A stretch of DNA of 64,000 nucleotides from Inga oerstediana (GCA_963210345.1 OY723402.1:32835537-32899536); one strand, 5' to 3'. Shown: positions 12,803 to 25,031, counted from the first letter of the stretch. Numbers and translations are program-made. The notes: generated from the letters alone by a model not told the origin.

Positions 12803-13057
12803 CCCCTCCAGTTCTTAGTACAGTATATACGCATGTGACAGAGTTAATTTTTTTTAGAGAGATTAACGAAGTTAAATAAGTTATTTAATCATATAATATA
12901 TTGTGTATCATTAGATTATATATCAGTTTATATGTTAAGCAAAATAATATGGAGAAAAAACGATCAATATAAATATTTTAAAGTAATTTAATTAGCTTCC
13001 TTAATATATCTAAAAAATTCAACTCTATCTTATAAAAGTATTTAAGACCGAATGAAG
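12803..13057. mobile_element. Decayed Stowaway-like MITE, 255 bp
   Basis: TA dinucleotides flank inverted ends: the left begins cccctccagttcttagta, and the right reads cttcattcggtcttaaata on the opposite strand. Size, TA duplication and the C-rich, TTA-containing ends fit Stowaway (Tc1/mariner) MITEs. Several mismatches indicate an old copy. Confidence 0.5.
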
Positions 13058-13250
13058 TATTTGAGAAGTTAATCTTAATGGTAAATGTATGAAACATTTT
13101 TTTTATTTGTCAATATCTTCATAATTTACTCATATTGATGTTATTTCAATAATAATAAAAAATGAGAGAGAATGAGAAAATTATAGAAAATATATGTTAT
13201 ATTAACTAATTTAAAATAAAATTAATATTAATTAATTTAATTTACTTCTT

Positions 13251-14463
13251 TAATTAATGGGAAAATCCCTTATAAAGCTACTTAAAATAGAAAAATTCTA
13301 AATAAAGTTGGTAAATTCAACAAATCTCTAATCCAGTCATTAACTCAATTTAAGAATTTGGAATTTAGGTAAAATAACTTTAATACTCTCTTATCTCTCT
13401 TCTTTAAATAGTTTTATTACTCTCTAACTTATGTTTTTTAATATACATAAGTATGCTGTTAAAAAAATATACTCGCTCATATATATATATATATATATAT
13501 ATCAACATTAATATTTAATAAAACAAAACATGATTAATCTATTCTTTAAATATATTAACTATTATCATAAGAACAAAAACGTACAATATTTTAAACAAGG
13601 AGTTCATTTTATTATCATGAATAATTTTTTTCAAAAAAATTATAATATACGTCACTATAAAATTTTTTAATACATATATTAAGTATACATTTTACTATAT
13701 TTATTTCATATATAAATTTTTTTTAAAGTTCTATATTTTAATATGCAAAGCATTTTATGAAATTGTAAATATATTTATCTTTTTTATCTAAAATATTCAT
13801 AGAAGTATATGAAATTTACACGCTTCTTATGGGAAAAAAATAATTAATTTTAATAATTTACATTTAAGAATGAAAAACCTAAAGAATTGAAATCTTAACT
13901 AAGTTTTTTTTTTTTTGAAAAAATCACATTTATGTGTTAGTAAAAATTATTCTGAGCTAGTTTAAATTAATGTTGATAAAAGTGACTTTTATTTCAATTG
14001 ATTTTTGTAAAGTCAAGTTGGTATGTGTTAATGTGTTATGCTTTCTTGTTTTTTCTCACCTGATAAAAATAACAACATTATTTTTTTTTTTAAAAAATCA
14101 CCTTTATTTTTTTGTTTTGTATCATTAATATCAATCATCAATAAATTAATTGATTTCTTAGGGGGGAAAACTAGCATGGCCTGTGTTACACTTTCACATT
14201 TTTCTTTGAATTAATTATTCTTAGTAATTCTTTTAGAACACAGAAAAATTCCTTTGATTTAGCATATATTAATGTTGATATATAGAGCAATAAAATCATA
14301 AGGCAATAAAACTCTTTTAAGAGGGGAGAAAAGAAAGGAGCTTACCCATATTTTGAAATCCTAAATTGGGTTAATGACTCAATTAAAGATTTGTTTAATT
14401 TACCAACCTAATTTAAAATTTTCCTATTTTAACTAGCTTTATATGGGATTTTCCCTTAATTAA
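13251..14463. mobile_element. Element with long inverted repeats, about 1.2 kb
   Basis: Arms 13251-13425 and 14303-14463 are reverse complements of each other over roughly 160 bp with scattered mismatches. The core taattaagggaaaatccc..ataaagct pairs on both sides. The centre is AT-rich and noncoding and includes an (AT)n run at about 13480-13502. No clean target duplication is visible; the outer AT-rich flanks also pair weakly, so the true edges may lie further out. It ends about 170 bp before the NHX start codon. Confidence 0.65.
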
Positions 14464-14629
14464 TCTAATTAAATTATTTAAATATATATTATATTAAGAA
14501 TTTATCGGTGCTTACATCCAAAAAAAATTCTTATATTATGGTTGAAATTCAGCTTACACGCATCTTCCATACAAAAGATCAGAACAAAATTAGGCTGGAC
14601 GAGGCATTTCGAAGTTCGATTCACGAGCG

Positions 14630-16434
14630 GTGAATGAGTGTGAGAGCAGAGGAATGATTATGGCGATGCTGAATTGGATCCCGGACACTGTGAAGAACTT
14701 GGCTCATGATCACGCACAGGTGATACTCATTTCGCTCTTCGTGGCGGTTCTGTGCCTCTGCCTGCTCATCGGTGACTTGCTCGAAGAAAACCGTTGGGTT
14801 AATGAATCCATTGTCGCCATTCTAGTTGTAATCACCCATTTGCTTCTCTCCTTTGATTATTTATCGCTTTAGGACTTGTTTGGTTTAAAAAGAGGGGATG
14901 GAATGAGAGGGGCTCATTATCCATCCCCTCTAAAACCCCCTAATTTGGGGGAACAAAAATGAAGGGATGGGAGGGATTGGGAGCCTCTCCTTTGGAGATC
15001 CCCTCTCCAATTTTTCAAACTAAATAAGGGGAGGGGCTCATTTTTCATCCTCTCCCCTCCAACCAAACAGACCCTTATTGTATAACATGATCTTCTGTGT
15101 GACAAGTATTTCATTTCCTCGGTGCTATTGTTGGAATTTTTGGCCGTTTTTCCTTTGGTAAGTTTGAATTGAACACTATGAAGGACAAATGCTTAAGACA
15201 TACATTCAAGTTCTTGTAACTTTCTTTGGATATTTGGAAAGGTTAATCGAATTTTTGCTTTTAATTATCTTGCTTTTACTCCCCATTCGTTCCACCTGCC
15301 ACGAGTAGCGTGAATGAGAAGAGCTAGTCTGCTTGATGATTTCGGTTAGAATGAAGGATGGGTGTCAACCTTTTTCTTTTGCTTTTCCTTTGTTTTTGTT
15401 TGTTCTAAACCTTTATTTGAGATTTGGCCTTTGTAAAGAAAGCTTCCTATTCGACATCACCGTTTATATTTTACTTGGCTGCACATGGACACTTAAAGGT
15501 AATCACGATCCCTTTGTAGCTACCTAAAAATCTTTATTTTATCGGTATTAAAGGAATCTGATAACCTTTATATGAATGGTAGTTTAATTGTCTAATTTCT
15601 TTGTTTAGCCAAAAGTGTGAAGTTATGCTGTTTCTGTAGCATGAACACCATTCTGGGTTAATCACATGACATTGTTAAAATTTATGGACGTTTAATGACA
15701 GTGTTTATAGTTTTTTTACCCGATTTAGCTTACAATAATAAGTTCCATCAGCATTTAGGAGTTTTTTTTCTATCTTTTATTCCTTTGTGCAATCGATATT
15801 TTTTCCCCCACAAAACAAGCCATTACTCTGTTCGGATAATTTGATCAGGTTTGAGACTATAAAATGATAATTAATCTGACTGACACATATATTTAGTGTC
15901 TTGGGTAGAGATTTGACATATTTAATGCCACTGACCTTCTCTTTGGGTAGGGATGTATTGCTGGAATGATGCTCTTGTTCATCACCAAGGGGAAGAGTTC
16001 TCGCGTACTTACATTCGATGAAGAACTGTTCTTCATATATCTTCTGCCACCAATTATATTCAATGCCGAGTAAGAACTTATGCCTTTTGCTGGATCACAA
16101 GTCTTGAAGCGACTGGTGACAAAATCTTTTACTGTTCTGACTTCTGAGTCACATCTTCTTTATGACAGATTTCAGGTCAAGAAGAAACAGTTCTTCCACA
16201 ACTTAACTATCATGCTATTTGGGGTGATCGGTGTTTTTATATCAGCATCTATTATTGTATCTGGTAGATCATTATCTCTAATATTTTCCTTTTAAAGTTT
16301 TCATGGATTTAACTTGAACTCTTATCGACCAATGACAGAAAATCATCAAGTTTTTGTATTTGGTCCTTTACCTAGGCAGCTGGTGGCTATTTCCCAAGTT
16401 AAAATTACTGGTCTGACTATGCAAGATTATCTTG
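14630..16434 (+). CDS. Vacuolar-type Na+/H+ antiporter, 5' four exons only
   Basis: Exons 14630-14827, 15951-16069, 16169-16263 and 16376-16434 join in frame with GT-AG junctions to give 157 residues. The protein would exchange Na+ or K+ for H+ across an endomembrane. Exon 1 has GDLLEENRWVNESIVAILV and a first membrane segment. Exon 2 has LFFIYLLPPIIFNA, the amiloride-binding motif of plant NHX proteins. Exon 3 has QVKKKQFFHNLTIMLFG, and exon 4 ends in QDYLG. A full NHX is about 530-550 residues. No exon for the following ATDSVCTLQVL-type region is found downstream; an LTR-like insertion begins 92 bp after exon 4. The gene is thus truncated or interrupted. An in-frame alternative ATG lies at 14654. 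The residue before FQV is Glu where most NHX proteins have Gly. Confidence 0.85.
14872..15074. mobile_element. Tourist-like (PIF/Harbinger) MITE in NHX intron 1, 203 bp
   Basis: The ends GGACTTGTTTGGTTTAAAAA and, on the opposite strand, GGGTCTGTTTGGTTGGAGGG form an imperfect terminal inverted repeat. TTA duplications flank it (14869-14871 and 15075-15077). It lies entirely within the first NHX intron. Confidence 0.8.
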
Positions 16435-16525
16435 GTGAGGTTTCTAGTATCTTCTGGATGTTACATAGAAATGTAGATCTTATTATCTTAAACTAACATG
16501 GTCAATATATATCAGATTTGCACAG

Positions 16526-17871
16526 TGTAAGAAAAATATAACTAAAAGGCGATTAGGCGTACCTGGGTGAATCCATGTTCGGATCCGGGTCAAAGCTCCA
16601 ATACTCCATACTTATGCCCACACAATTATTAGACTACTAGAGCCTAATTGTGATTTGCACAGTAGATCACCAGAACCAGAAAGATGGTAGGAGAGAAGGG
16701 AATTGCCAGAAAACTCAATGGCGGGGTGATTTGCAATTGAGGAGGTACACCCTATTTATAGTGGTTTATGGAGGCCATTAATTAGGAAACGTGTACACTC
16801 ATTTTTTCCCTCCAAGACAATAATTAATTGATTCTCAATTAATTCCCTAATTATGGTGATTTGTTCCTCATTTAACAAATCCATAATTATTGCTGAATTA
16901 TTCCTCAATCTGCATTTAATACTGATTTTATTCTTATTTGATTATGCTACTTTTTTCCTAATCAAATAGTCCGGCCCATCAAGGGCGGACTTGGACCCAA
17001 AGTCCAACATCTCCCACTCGCACTTGATGGGCCTTCCATCGTGCGTGCGTTACTCTTTCTTATTTCATACTTGGCATCTGCCGTGACTGCGTGGGCAAAA
17101 ACGTGTTTAAGATTTGGTGCTTGTGATATTAGAAATCCCTCATATCGGATCAACATCCAAGGACACCCTTTATATATAACCGAAAGCTATATGTTCATTG
17201 CCTCATATGCCCCAGATTCTCCCATACATATTACTCATGGCATATCTAATCCCTCTCGAGTTAATATGTTGATTAACTCAAATTGCCTTCCACGCACATA
17301 GTATCCGCACTTACTAACTACACGTAGAGCTAGTAAGGGGTCGACCATAGATACTAGCACATCTTATGTATCTAGGAGTAAATCTTCCTTTTTGACTAAA
17401 CATCAGTCAATCTTGACTTGGTCGCTTTCCTAGTTTTCACTCGAGTGTGATCATGGAGCTTCAGCTAAAGTAGCTGTCACCAAACCAAGCTTTCATGATG
17501 CCGTCTAAGTCTTAAGGGCATAGCCGAAGGATTTTTCCTTCCTGGGACTTACACTATAGTGAACTAAGGATCTTTCACCTATATCCTGTGTTGCAGTTTA
17601 ACTCTTAAGCACATGCAGTATGAATTGCATGCTATGGTGAGATGAACGTCGATTTCTTATCTTTCACCGTACAGACATTAGTTCCAAAATGTACTCAACA
17701 TTCGAACCTAGAACTTTCTTTTTCACAATATCTCTTTTACAATCTCATTAGTGAAAAAGAGTTCTTTGCCTGGCTACAGGTCTATATTCACGCACAAATT
17801 GGAAAGTTTCATTCATTCAATATATTAGTTTCTCCATTTACGGTTTCCACGGCATTAACCCACCCATACTT
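16526..17871. mobile_element. LTR-like insertion after NHX exon 4
   Basis: The block starts TGTAAGAAAAATATAAC and is flanked by identical CACAG pentamers (16521-16525 and 17872-17876). Inside, phrases such as catctcccactcgcacttgatg (near 17010) are typical of plant Copia LTRs. The right end (catactt) is not a canonical CA terminus, so the precise right edge and the solo-LTR reading are uncertain. ORFs at 17041-17301 and elsewhere have no domain. Confidence 0.5.
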
Positions 17872-18670
17872 CACAGATTAATTTGATGGCTGTGGATCAT
17901 TGCTTGGGGCGTGAAGGAGAAAGGATTTTCATGGCAGCTTAAATTTTTTGGAAGGGAATCTAGAAGGAGCATAGAGGAAATTAGAGCTTAAGAGCTTGCA
18001 CTTGAAGATCATGAGGGAATATCTTTCCTTTTATCTTTTTGATTCAAGACTTAAGATTATTTAGTTTTAACTGATTTAGAATTGTAATAATTGAGAACAA
18101 TATTATTTTAGATTGTAGACATATTTCTTTTGGATTTGATTGATATTTTGGATTAATTTGTGCTAAGACAATAGTTGGAATTTTCGCTTGCAAAGCTTTA
18201 AATTGTCAATTGAATTATTAATTGAGTTTTTGTTATTAATTTAATTATCAATTTGATTTATCTTCTTAATTGTTTAATTGGGTTGGTAAATTGTCTAGTT
18301 GTTTAATTATATAATTGTAAATAAGAATTCCAAATTTACTTGAAATTAATTGTGAATGGTTTTTAATGGATTTAATTAACCACCGCTTATTTCATTAAGT
18401 TTTCTAGTGGATTAGGTGTTATTGAGCTTGAGAGTTTCCCATGTCTCAATTAGGTGGCTAAATTTATTAATTTCAATTTTTTATCAACCTCTCTTTGGTC
18501 GAATAAATTGAATGGCTAAGAATGTTAAATCCATGTGAATTCTAAGTTGTCCCCTTTATCATCGTAACTGAATTGAACCTTTGTTGTTTGTCTTGCTTCT
18601 TCTTAATATTTTTGTGTAGAATTTTAATTTCTCTTTCATAAAAAAAACCCCAAAAAATTGCATTCAAATT
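17872..18670. other. No gene recognised; AT-rich repeat-like sequence
   Basis: AT-rich text with repeated taattgtttaatt phrases, possibly old gypsy LTR or untranslated sequence. It does not contain the missing NHX exons as far as I can read. Confidence 0.4.
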
Positions 18671-20342
18671 TGTTAGATTCAGAATTTTGATGATAACAAA
18701 CTTAAGTTTAGTTTAATTTGTCTCTACATTCTCATTCACAAGATTTTGCTAAGAGAGTATTCGAATAGTATACTTATTATTTGAATACTGACACTCAGTT
18801 TTTATTAGCTAATATTCTGATAATTCCCAGACTATCCGAATAGACAGATAATTATTATGATAATGCATAAGCTATTCGAATAGAGATACACTGATACATA
18901 GTTGTATTATTCGAATAGTCTTTGACTATTCGATTAAAATAAACTAATATAACAGTTGAAAGTTTTCTAAACTAAAAGTATTTGAATAGCCTGTACATTA
19001 TCCAAATAGTACTTATAATTTCCAAACTAAATTTCAAATATATTATCCGGATAATAGTATGAGTATTCGAATAAGTATGATCACTATTCGAATAGTATCC
19101 TCTATCGAAATAATCTTTGTATGCTCAAAAGGATTTCAAATTGTACTATTCGAATAATAAGAAGACTATTCGAATAGTGCAGCCACTATTCGAATAGTCT
19201 TTCAAAACCAAAATCAAGGCTATTAGATTGATATGAGAAATTATTCGAATAGTAAGGAGACTATTCGAATAATATTGAAAGCTAGAAGGAAAGTATTTTC
19301 TGCCCAAAGTTGAAGCATGTATTCGAATAGCAAGCAGAGTATCAAGATAACCATCTCGATATTAAAGAGATCACTATTTGAATAGGTGTCTCAATTATTC
19401 GAATAGTCTCAGTGTAAAATTGTAAATATTATCCGAATAGTGAATAAGGTATTTGAATAGTATGTTATATAAAAAGACTCAAATTATCCTGATAATTATG
19501 AGGGTATTCGAATACTTGCTCTTCATGAAAAATAGAGCATCAAATCTACGTCTATGATTTCACAGAATCATTGTGTATTTCCATTAATCTTGTTTATTAT
19601 TATTATTTCATCATGATTAATGTGCTCAAGCAAGTTACAGGAGATTTACACTTCAGATATTTGATTTCCAAGAGAAGCAGATACTGTGTCAGAAACATTA
19701 AATGCTAAACCGAGCTTCTACCAATACATTCACTTCATCACAACGGCTATATCCAAATAACATAAAGAATGTTCTGAGTAGTGCTCAGTGAGTAACAGAA
19801 AAACAAAATGTCTCCAACGGTCATTAAAATCTCTCCAACTACAAATAGCAAAGGCATTCAAAGCGAGAGTTAAGACGCTGAACTACCAAACTGACGAATA
19901 TTCATTTCTGAGCTCTTACTGCCCTTTTTGTATTAATACGCTTCAGTGTTTATATTACCAACTCTGTGAGAGAGAACAATTATTTTGATTCAATACACTT
20001 GTTTAAGAGATATCTTAAGGTTGTGGGACCTTAAGGTGGGTGTCTATTTACGTTGTGTAAGGGGGATCGAGTATTCAAAGTAAGGAATAGATTCCTGTGT
20101 ACCGAGGTACCAAGAACCCACTGAATCTTTGAAGGTATATTGAAGGCTCAGATTCTATCTGAGGACTGGATGTAGGTCATTGTGAATTAGACTGAATCAG
20201 TATAACTCCTGGCGTACACCTTAGTGAAATCTTCCTAACTTTTTAACTTTCTTCTTATCCGTTTCCAGTTTTAGTTCTATATTAAAATTTTTTTTATTAT
20301 CACCCAATTCACCCCCTCTTGGGTGAAACACTTGCACTAACA
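18671..20342 (+). mobile_element. Solo SIRE-like Copia LTR, 1672 bp, TSD AAATT
   Basis: It starts TGTTAGATTCAGAATTTTGA and ends CTTGCACTAACA. Perfect AAATT duplications flank it (18666-18670 and 20343-20347). The beginning (gatgataacaaa), the late block with accaagaacccact and gaggactggatgtaggtca, and the end (cacccaattcacccc..cttgggtgaaac) match the 5' LTR of the Copia element at 59176-61028. The inner palindrome array is of a different kind in the two. Confidence 0.9.
18748..19512. repeat. Array of ATTCGAAT palindromes in the solo Copia LTR
   Basis: At least a dozen exact TTCGAA cores (for example near 18760, 19090, 19190, 19265 and 19508), mostly inside actattcgaatagt. Variants such as tatccgaatag, tatttgaatag and tatccggataa are interspersed. 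Spacing is irregular (about 15-100 bp), so it is not a simple tandem satellite. Confidence 0.85.
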
Positions 20343-20972
20343 AAATTCATATAAATTAGTCTCATTCTCATATAGGTTTTAGAGTCATTTGCATCTTGTA
20401 TTTAGTTGGTTTAATTGCATTTAGATAATAGAGTCTTGCATTTAGTTTAGGTCCATTCCATTCCATTCTTTATCACCTAAATTCAATTCTAGATAAAACC
20501 CATAGATTGCTCCTTAAGAAAATGACTTATGTTGTCACTATATTGCATTAGTAGGTTGTTCTAGTTATTAATTGATTGCTTTAGTGATAGAAACTCACAT
20601 TATAATGTTATTGGAATAAATTTAGAGTGTTGAACGGCAAGCACAATTATCAAGGTGAAAATCTTTTGCGCTTTAAACTTTGAAAGGGATACCCTTGTTC
20701 AAATAAAAAAATAAAATTAGATGGTTCAATTTCTTTTTTGTGTTTTTGTTTTTCTTTGCAATAGATGGTTCAATTATACTGTTTTATATTTTTTAATTCT
20801 GTTTAGTACCAAAAGTCATGAATCTCAGAAGATTCACAAGAAAAGCGAACTTTATAAGTACAAGTGAGGTTAAAAAATTTTAAAAAGAAAATATGTAAGA
20901 TAAAAGAGTGAGAAAAATTAATTTAAAGCTTTAACCTCAGTTCTCCATTTTTTTTGAAATCACACCCATTAA
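20343..20972. other. No gene recognised
   Basis: AT-rich sequence resuming after the solo LTR. It contains phrases such as gcatttagtttaggtc that resemble old retroelement LTRs, but nothing that can be named. Confidence 0.4.
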
Positions 20973-21255
20973 ATTTTTGGACAATTCTCCCTTAAATGGG
21001 AGAATTGCTGATAAATACTTTTTTGACAAATTAATTGCTGAATGCTACCATGGAAGATGGTTTGCACAAAACGGAAGATGATTTGCACAAAACGGAAGAT
21101 CGCTTGCACATTTATACGGAAGATTTTTATACATATGAAAGATGGTTTGCACAAAACGGAAGATCACTTGCACACACGGAAGATCGCTTGCATACTTGGT
21201 AGCAATCAGCAATTAATTTGCCCCCAAGGTATTTTTGGACAATTCTCCCTTAAAT
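20973..21255. repeat. Small composite repeat: 25-bp direct repeats, inverted arms, 21-bp tandem core
   Basis: A 25-bp sequence (core ttggacaattctccctt) is present perfectly at 20973-20997 and 21231-21255. Inside it, 22-bp arms at 21029-21050 and 21197-21218 are inverted repeats with one mismatch (core attaattgctga). The centre, 21050-21195, is about six imperfect units of roughly 21 bp with cggaagatcgcttgcac. ORFs reading through it on both strands are by-products of the repeat. Confidence 0.75.
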
Positions 21256-23281
21256 TTTTCCCTTTCCTCATGGCAAACACACCATAAGATTCTTCCAAAG
21301 AAATAAATTAATCTTTATTTTTTTGGAATGATTTGTTTTTTGGACACTTGTGCTTGTGCTCATGTCATTGGTCTTCTTATAAAAAGGGTTATCCATATTA
21401 GGTGTTGATTGGTAGGGGTTAAAATAAAGTTTTATGAAGTGAAGCGACCAGAGATGTCATCTCTTTGCTTTGTTACAAGTCTCTCATAGACTTATGTGTA
21501 AGGACCTCTCTTACCTAATATTTGTATCAAATTAGATTAAATCAGATGATGTTTGTCTCTGTGACTAACAATTTATTTGGTATGAAAAGTTTGAATTTAA
21601 AGGCTTGTAACTTGTTTAAGGGGAGGAAAAGTGTAGAACTATGTGAACCAATTAATGTAATTGATTTATGTTTGGATAAGTTTATGTAAAAAAAAAAAAA
21701 GTCTGCTTGATATAGACTTATTTGATTTGTTCGATATAAATATGCTTGAATGATCTATAAAAAATTCTATTTCAAAAGATTTAAGATTGAAAATAAGTTA
21801 AAAGCAAAAAGTCAAGTAAAAAAAAGTTACTTCAATTTTGAAGTGCCTTTTAGACAAAAACTCAGTCAGTCTCAGCAATGTGATATGGCAAACAGCATAT
21901 CAAGAGTTCAAACCCTTTTTATTACATCAACTGGCAATATAATGTTGGCAAAAAAGAATAGCAATATATTTTTTTTACAACATAAGAGACAAGTTATGCC
22001 AGATCAGACGTCTTGGCCACAAATAGGAAGAAAGTAAAACGACTAACAGTATTTTATTTAGGGGGCATATTATATTATTCTTTCCTTAAACTTCTTTTTT
22101 TAGGGAGAATGCAGGTGGTATTTCCTTACCGATAGCTAGAGACTAATCTTCTCGAGAATTAGAGATGATGGAAGTGAGTCCTTAAACTTCTTTAATGGTA
22201 CGTAATGAAACTTTTAAAGGCAAGCTAATTAAGACGACGCTTGTTATGAGCATAAAACACCGTCAATTCCCTGAAACAATATAAATGCAAGTGTCATCAT
22301 CATTCATGATTTTCTTTGCACAAAATATTCAATAGTGATAATTGAGGGCTTAATATGCAAAATTAAGTTACCCTCAATTAGAACTTAATTAGCCCAACTC
22401 AAATTTAGATTTTTTTGAACAAAAAACTGCCAAAAATGTATTTCTCTAACTAAATTACATGGAAAAAAAGTTAGTTAAAAATGGTTAAGCGCAATAAATA
22501 TATAGGAAAGACAACTTATTTACAACACATACTTATTTAAGGAAAGTGTTGAGTTGTTGAATAATTAATGTAATGAGACCAAACAATAATTAACAAGGAA
22601 AAATGATACTAAAAATTTCATACAAACTATTATTATCTTATTATCTATTAGCGTCTCTTATATATAAATAAGGAATAATGTATCTCTACAAAAATATATC
22701 TTATATATAAAATCTGAGGAAGTATAAATTTAAAATGTATGAAGATTGAAGAGAATAGACTTTCTTCTCTTCATTTTACTAGCTTAAATGTAAAAGGAAA
22801 TACGTTTGCCATATGCCCCTAGAAACAATTTTTGGTTATATTAGTTCTATTTATAATATGCAATTAAAGGATCTATTAATTTTCAACCAACTCTTTCCAT
22901 TTTTTCCCTACATTAATTAATTACATGTTATATAACTGCACTAATTATATCTTACACCATTATTTTTCCTATGCATTCTCTCTCTTTTACCCTCTCTGCA
23001 TAAATAAGCGTATTTTTTAAAATTAAAAATGTCATTTTTAACCATTTATTACTTTTAAGAAATTTTAAACCACTTTTTAATTTACTAAATTTGATTATTT
23101 CTATATCATATATAGAACTAAGGGGTTATTAGTTAATCATATAAAAAAGCGTTCACATGATTGGCAAAAACATCTCTTGAAATCACTCAATATCAATATG
23201 AACCTGAAAATGATTTTTTTTTTTCAGATTCATATTTCCGAGAAAACTTGTTAGTTACGTACCTCTCTCCAGTCCTAATTA
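21256..23281. other. No gene recognised
   Basis: AT-rich intergenic DNA. The 95-codon ORF at 21750-22037 is low-complexity and lysine-rich without a domain. An A-run lies near 21690. Confidence 0.5.
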
Positions 23282-23517
23282 CTCTCCAGTCCTAATTATA
23301 AGATAAATTTGATTTTTTTGGAGAAATTAAGAAAGCCAATTAAATTATTTTAGAGTATTTATATTTTTAGTATCCTTAGATTATATATTAGTTTATTAAT
23401 CAAATTAATTAGTTTGAAGAAAAAAATAAAAATATAAATACTCTGAAATAATTTAATGAACGTTTTTAATTTCTTTAAAAAAAATAAACTTTGTTTTATA
23501 ATTAAGATTGGAGGGAG
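23282..23517. mobile_element. Stowaway MITE, 236 bp, TA duplication
   Basis: It starts ctctccagtcctaattataa after TA (23280-23281) and ends with the inverted counterpart ttataattaagattggaggg.. before TA (23518-23519). Internal arms near 23350 and 23430 also pair. It lies 67 bp beyond the proposed splice donor of the LTP exon, so probably within its intron or 3' region. Confidence 0.85.
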
Positions 23518-23583
23518 TAATTAAAAAGACTAGTTTTGATTTAAGAGTTTGTGATATATTAAAGACATTTGATAAATGATTAC

Positions 23584-23899
23584 CTTTACACTGTGGAGGA
23601 GTGGAGCGACCACACTTAGCCGGCAAAGCGACGGCCTTCTTGGGGTCAATCCCAAGCGCAGGAAGCACCGACTTGTACTTGCAGAGGCAAGCCAGATCGG
23701 CATGCCGGAGCACTGCGCAACACGCCTCTGTTGGCGGCGGGGGGTGCTGCCCGGTGACTGCCGGACGGCACAAGCTCAGCTTCGTCGTGTCCGTGTTGCA
23801 TAACACAACCCCTTCAGCTTCTCCGCCCAGTAACCCTACCACCACCAATATGGCAGTTGCCACAACGCACTGAACTAAGAATCTGTGTTTGATGGCCAT
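23584..23899 (-). CDS. DIR1-like nonspecific lipid-transfer protein, first exon
   Basis: The encoded protein begins with a hydrophobic signal peptide (about residues 1-30, ending near GEAEG). It then has the eight-cysteine pattern of the LTP/AAI fold: C at VVLCN, LSLC, the pair ACC, CLC, AKCG and PQC. The PAVTG, P-rich and GIDPKKAVALPAKC segments resemble DIR1-type LTP2 proteins, which carry lipids in the apoplast and in Arabidopsis take part in systemic resistance. The ATG is at 23897-23899. The frame stays open to 23453, but that tail is AT-rich and runs into a MITE. An AAAG|GTAATC donor sits directly after PQCK, so the last codons probably come from a short second exon that I cannot place. 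The exon is much more GC-rich than its surroundings. Confidence 0.85.
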
Positions 23900-23975
23900 G
23901 TTTTGTTATTGGTATCTCCTGGACCTGAGGAAGGTTATTTTAAGATGTTTAGAGTATTGAAGATGGAGTTTCTGG

Positions 23976-23983
23976 TTATATAG
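23976..23983 (-). promoter_or_regulatory. TATA box of the LTP gene
   Basis: On the minus strand this reads CTATATAA, 76 bp upstream of the ATG, the usual spacing for a short plant 5' leader. Confidence 0.65.
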
Positions 23984-25031
23984 ATAAATGTGAGTGAGAG
24001 CGGGGGGTATTACAGACCTTTGAGTTTTGACCATTCCAAATGATATTTCAGTGCAATGAACCGACTTGCTCAATCAATCAATCATTGTCAAGGGCCAGGG
24101 GAAGTTTACACATTAAATGTGTGTTGACAAAATTTCTCTCACAAAATTTCTTTCACGTGTTGTCTAATATATGTGAATCAAGTTGGGTCTTTTTTTATTT
24201 TTTTGCTGAGCCTAAATCAATGTCGTTTTAAGTTTAACATGAAAAAATTAGCAATCCATTGGATATATGCTTTATTAACTTTGTTTTATTGAACTATATA
24301 TAATTTTTAGGTGAATGTTCTATTTTCTAATAGATTAACGTCTTTTTATTAAACTATTAGACTTTTTTAAATAATATTTTTGAACATTTTAATTAAATTA
24401 TATGATTTAACTTATGATTGGGTTAACCTCGAATATCTGTTTATCATACCAAAAATAGGACTCTGCAGGAGATTTATATTTACAATTTTATTCAAAAAAT
24501 TTTAATATCTCTTTTACGGATGGGGTTTAAAGTTTTATAATTTTATTTTAAGCTAAACATTAATTTTAATAAATAAATAATTGGATTTTTTTTTATTCTA
24601 AACTTCAAAATTTGAAAATTTTAAATGAAACAAAATGTTAAATACTCATCAAATTTAAAAAGTCTAAATTATTATGCAAATTAATCATCCATTATTACGT
24701 GATGAATAAATCATTCAGGGTATATGCAGCCAAAGAGGTTGCTCCTCTCTTTGCAATCAATGTAGTGGGGCCTTGGTGGCCTAGGGAGTCAATATGTGCA
24801 AGTTCACAAGCATTGTCGTGATAAGATTGATGTTTCTCCCTAATTAAGTAGATCTGTGATATAAGATTGAGAAATGGATTTGATTTAGTAACAATAAAAA
24901 GATTTCTCATGGATATAAATTTGTGATAAAATTGCTAATCATTAGGGAAAGAAGGGGGATTAATTTCGTATGGTTTGGTAAATTAAATAAGGTGTGATTT
25001 TTACGCATTTCTTTCATTTATGGGGATTTTT
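23984..25031. other. No gene recognised; LTP upstream region
   Basis: AT-rich sequence. The ORFs at 24040-24231 and 24695-24910 have no domain. Confidence 0.5.

Noticed and set aside
16526..17871. A definite solo LTR with TSD CACAG
   Set aside because: The pentamers match, but the right end lacks the CA terminus, and the phrase gatttgcacag also occurs inside (near 16655), so the boundary is kept as uncertain.
18748..19512. Regularly repeated palindromes resembling a CRISPR array
   Set aside because: Spacing is irregular, spacers are not unique sequences of fixed length, and the region lies inside a plant LTR with its own target duplication.
23576..23873. Two plus-strand ORFs (75 and 90 codons)
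   Set aside because: They are antisense shadows of the GC-rich LTP exon, whose minus-strand frame has a signal peptide and eight-Cys pattern.
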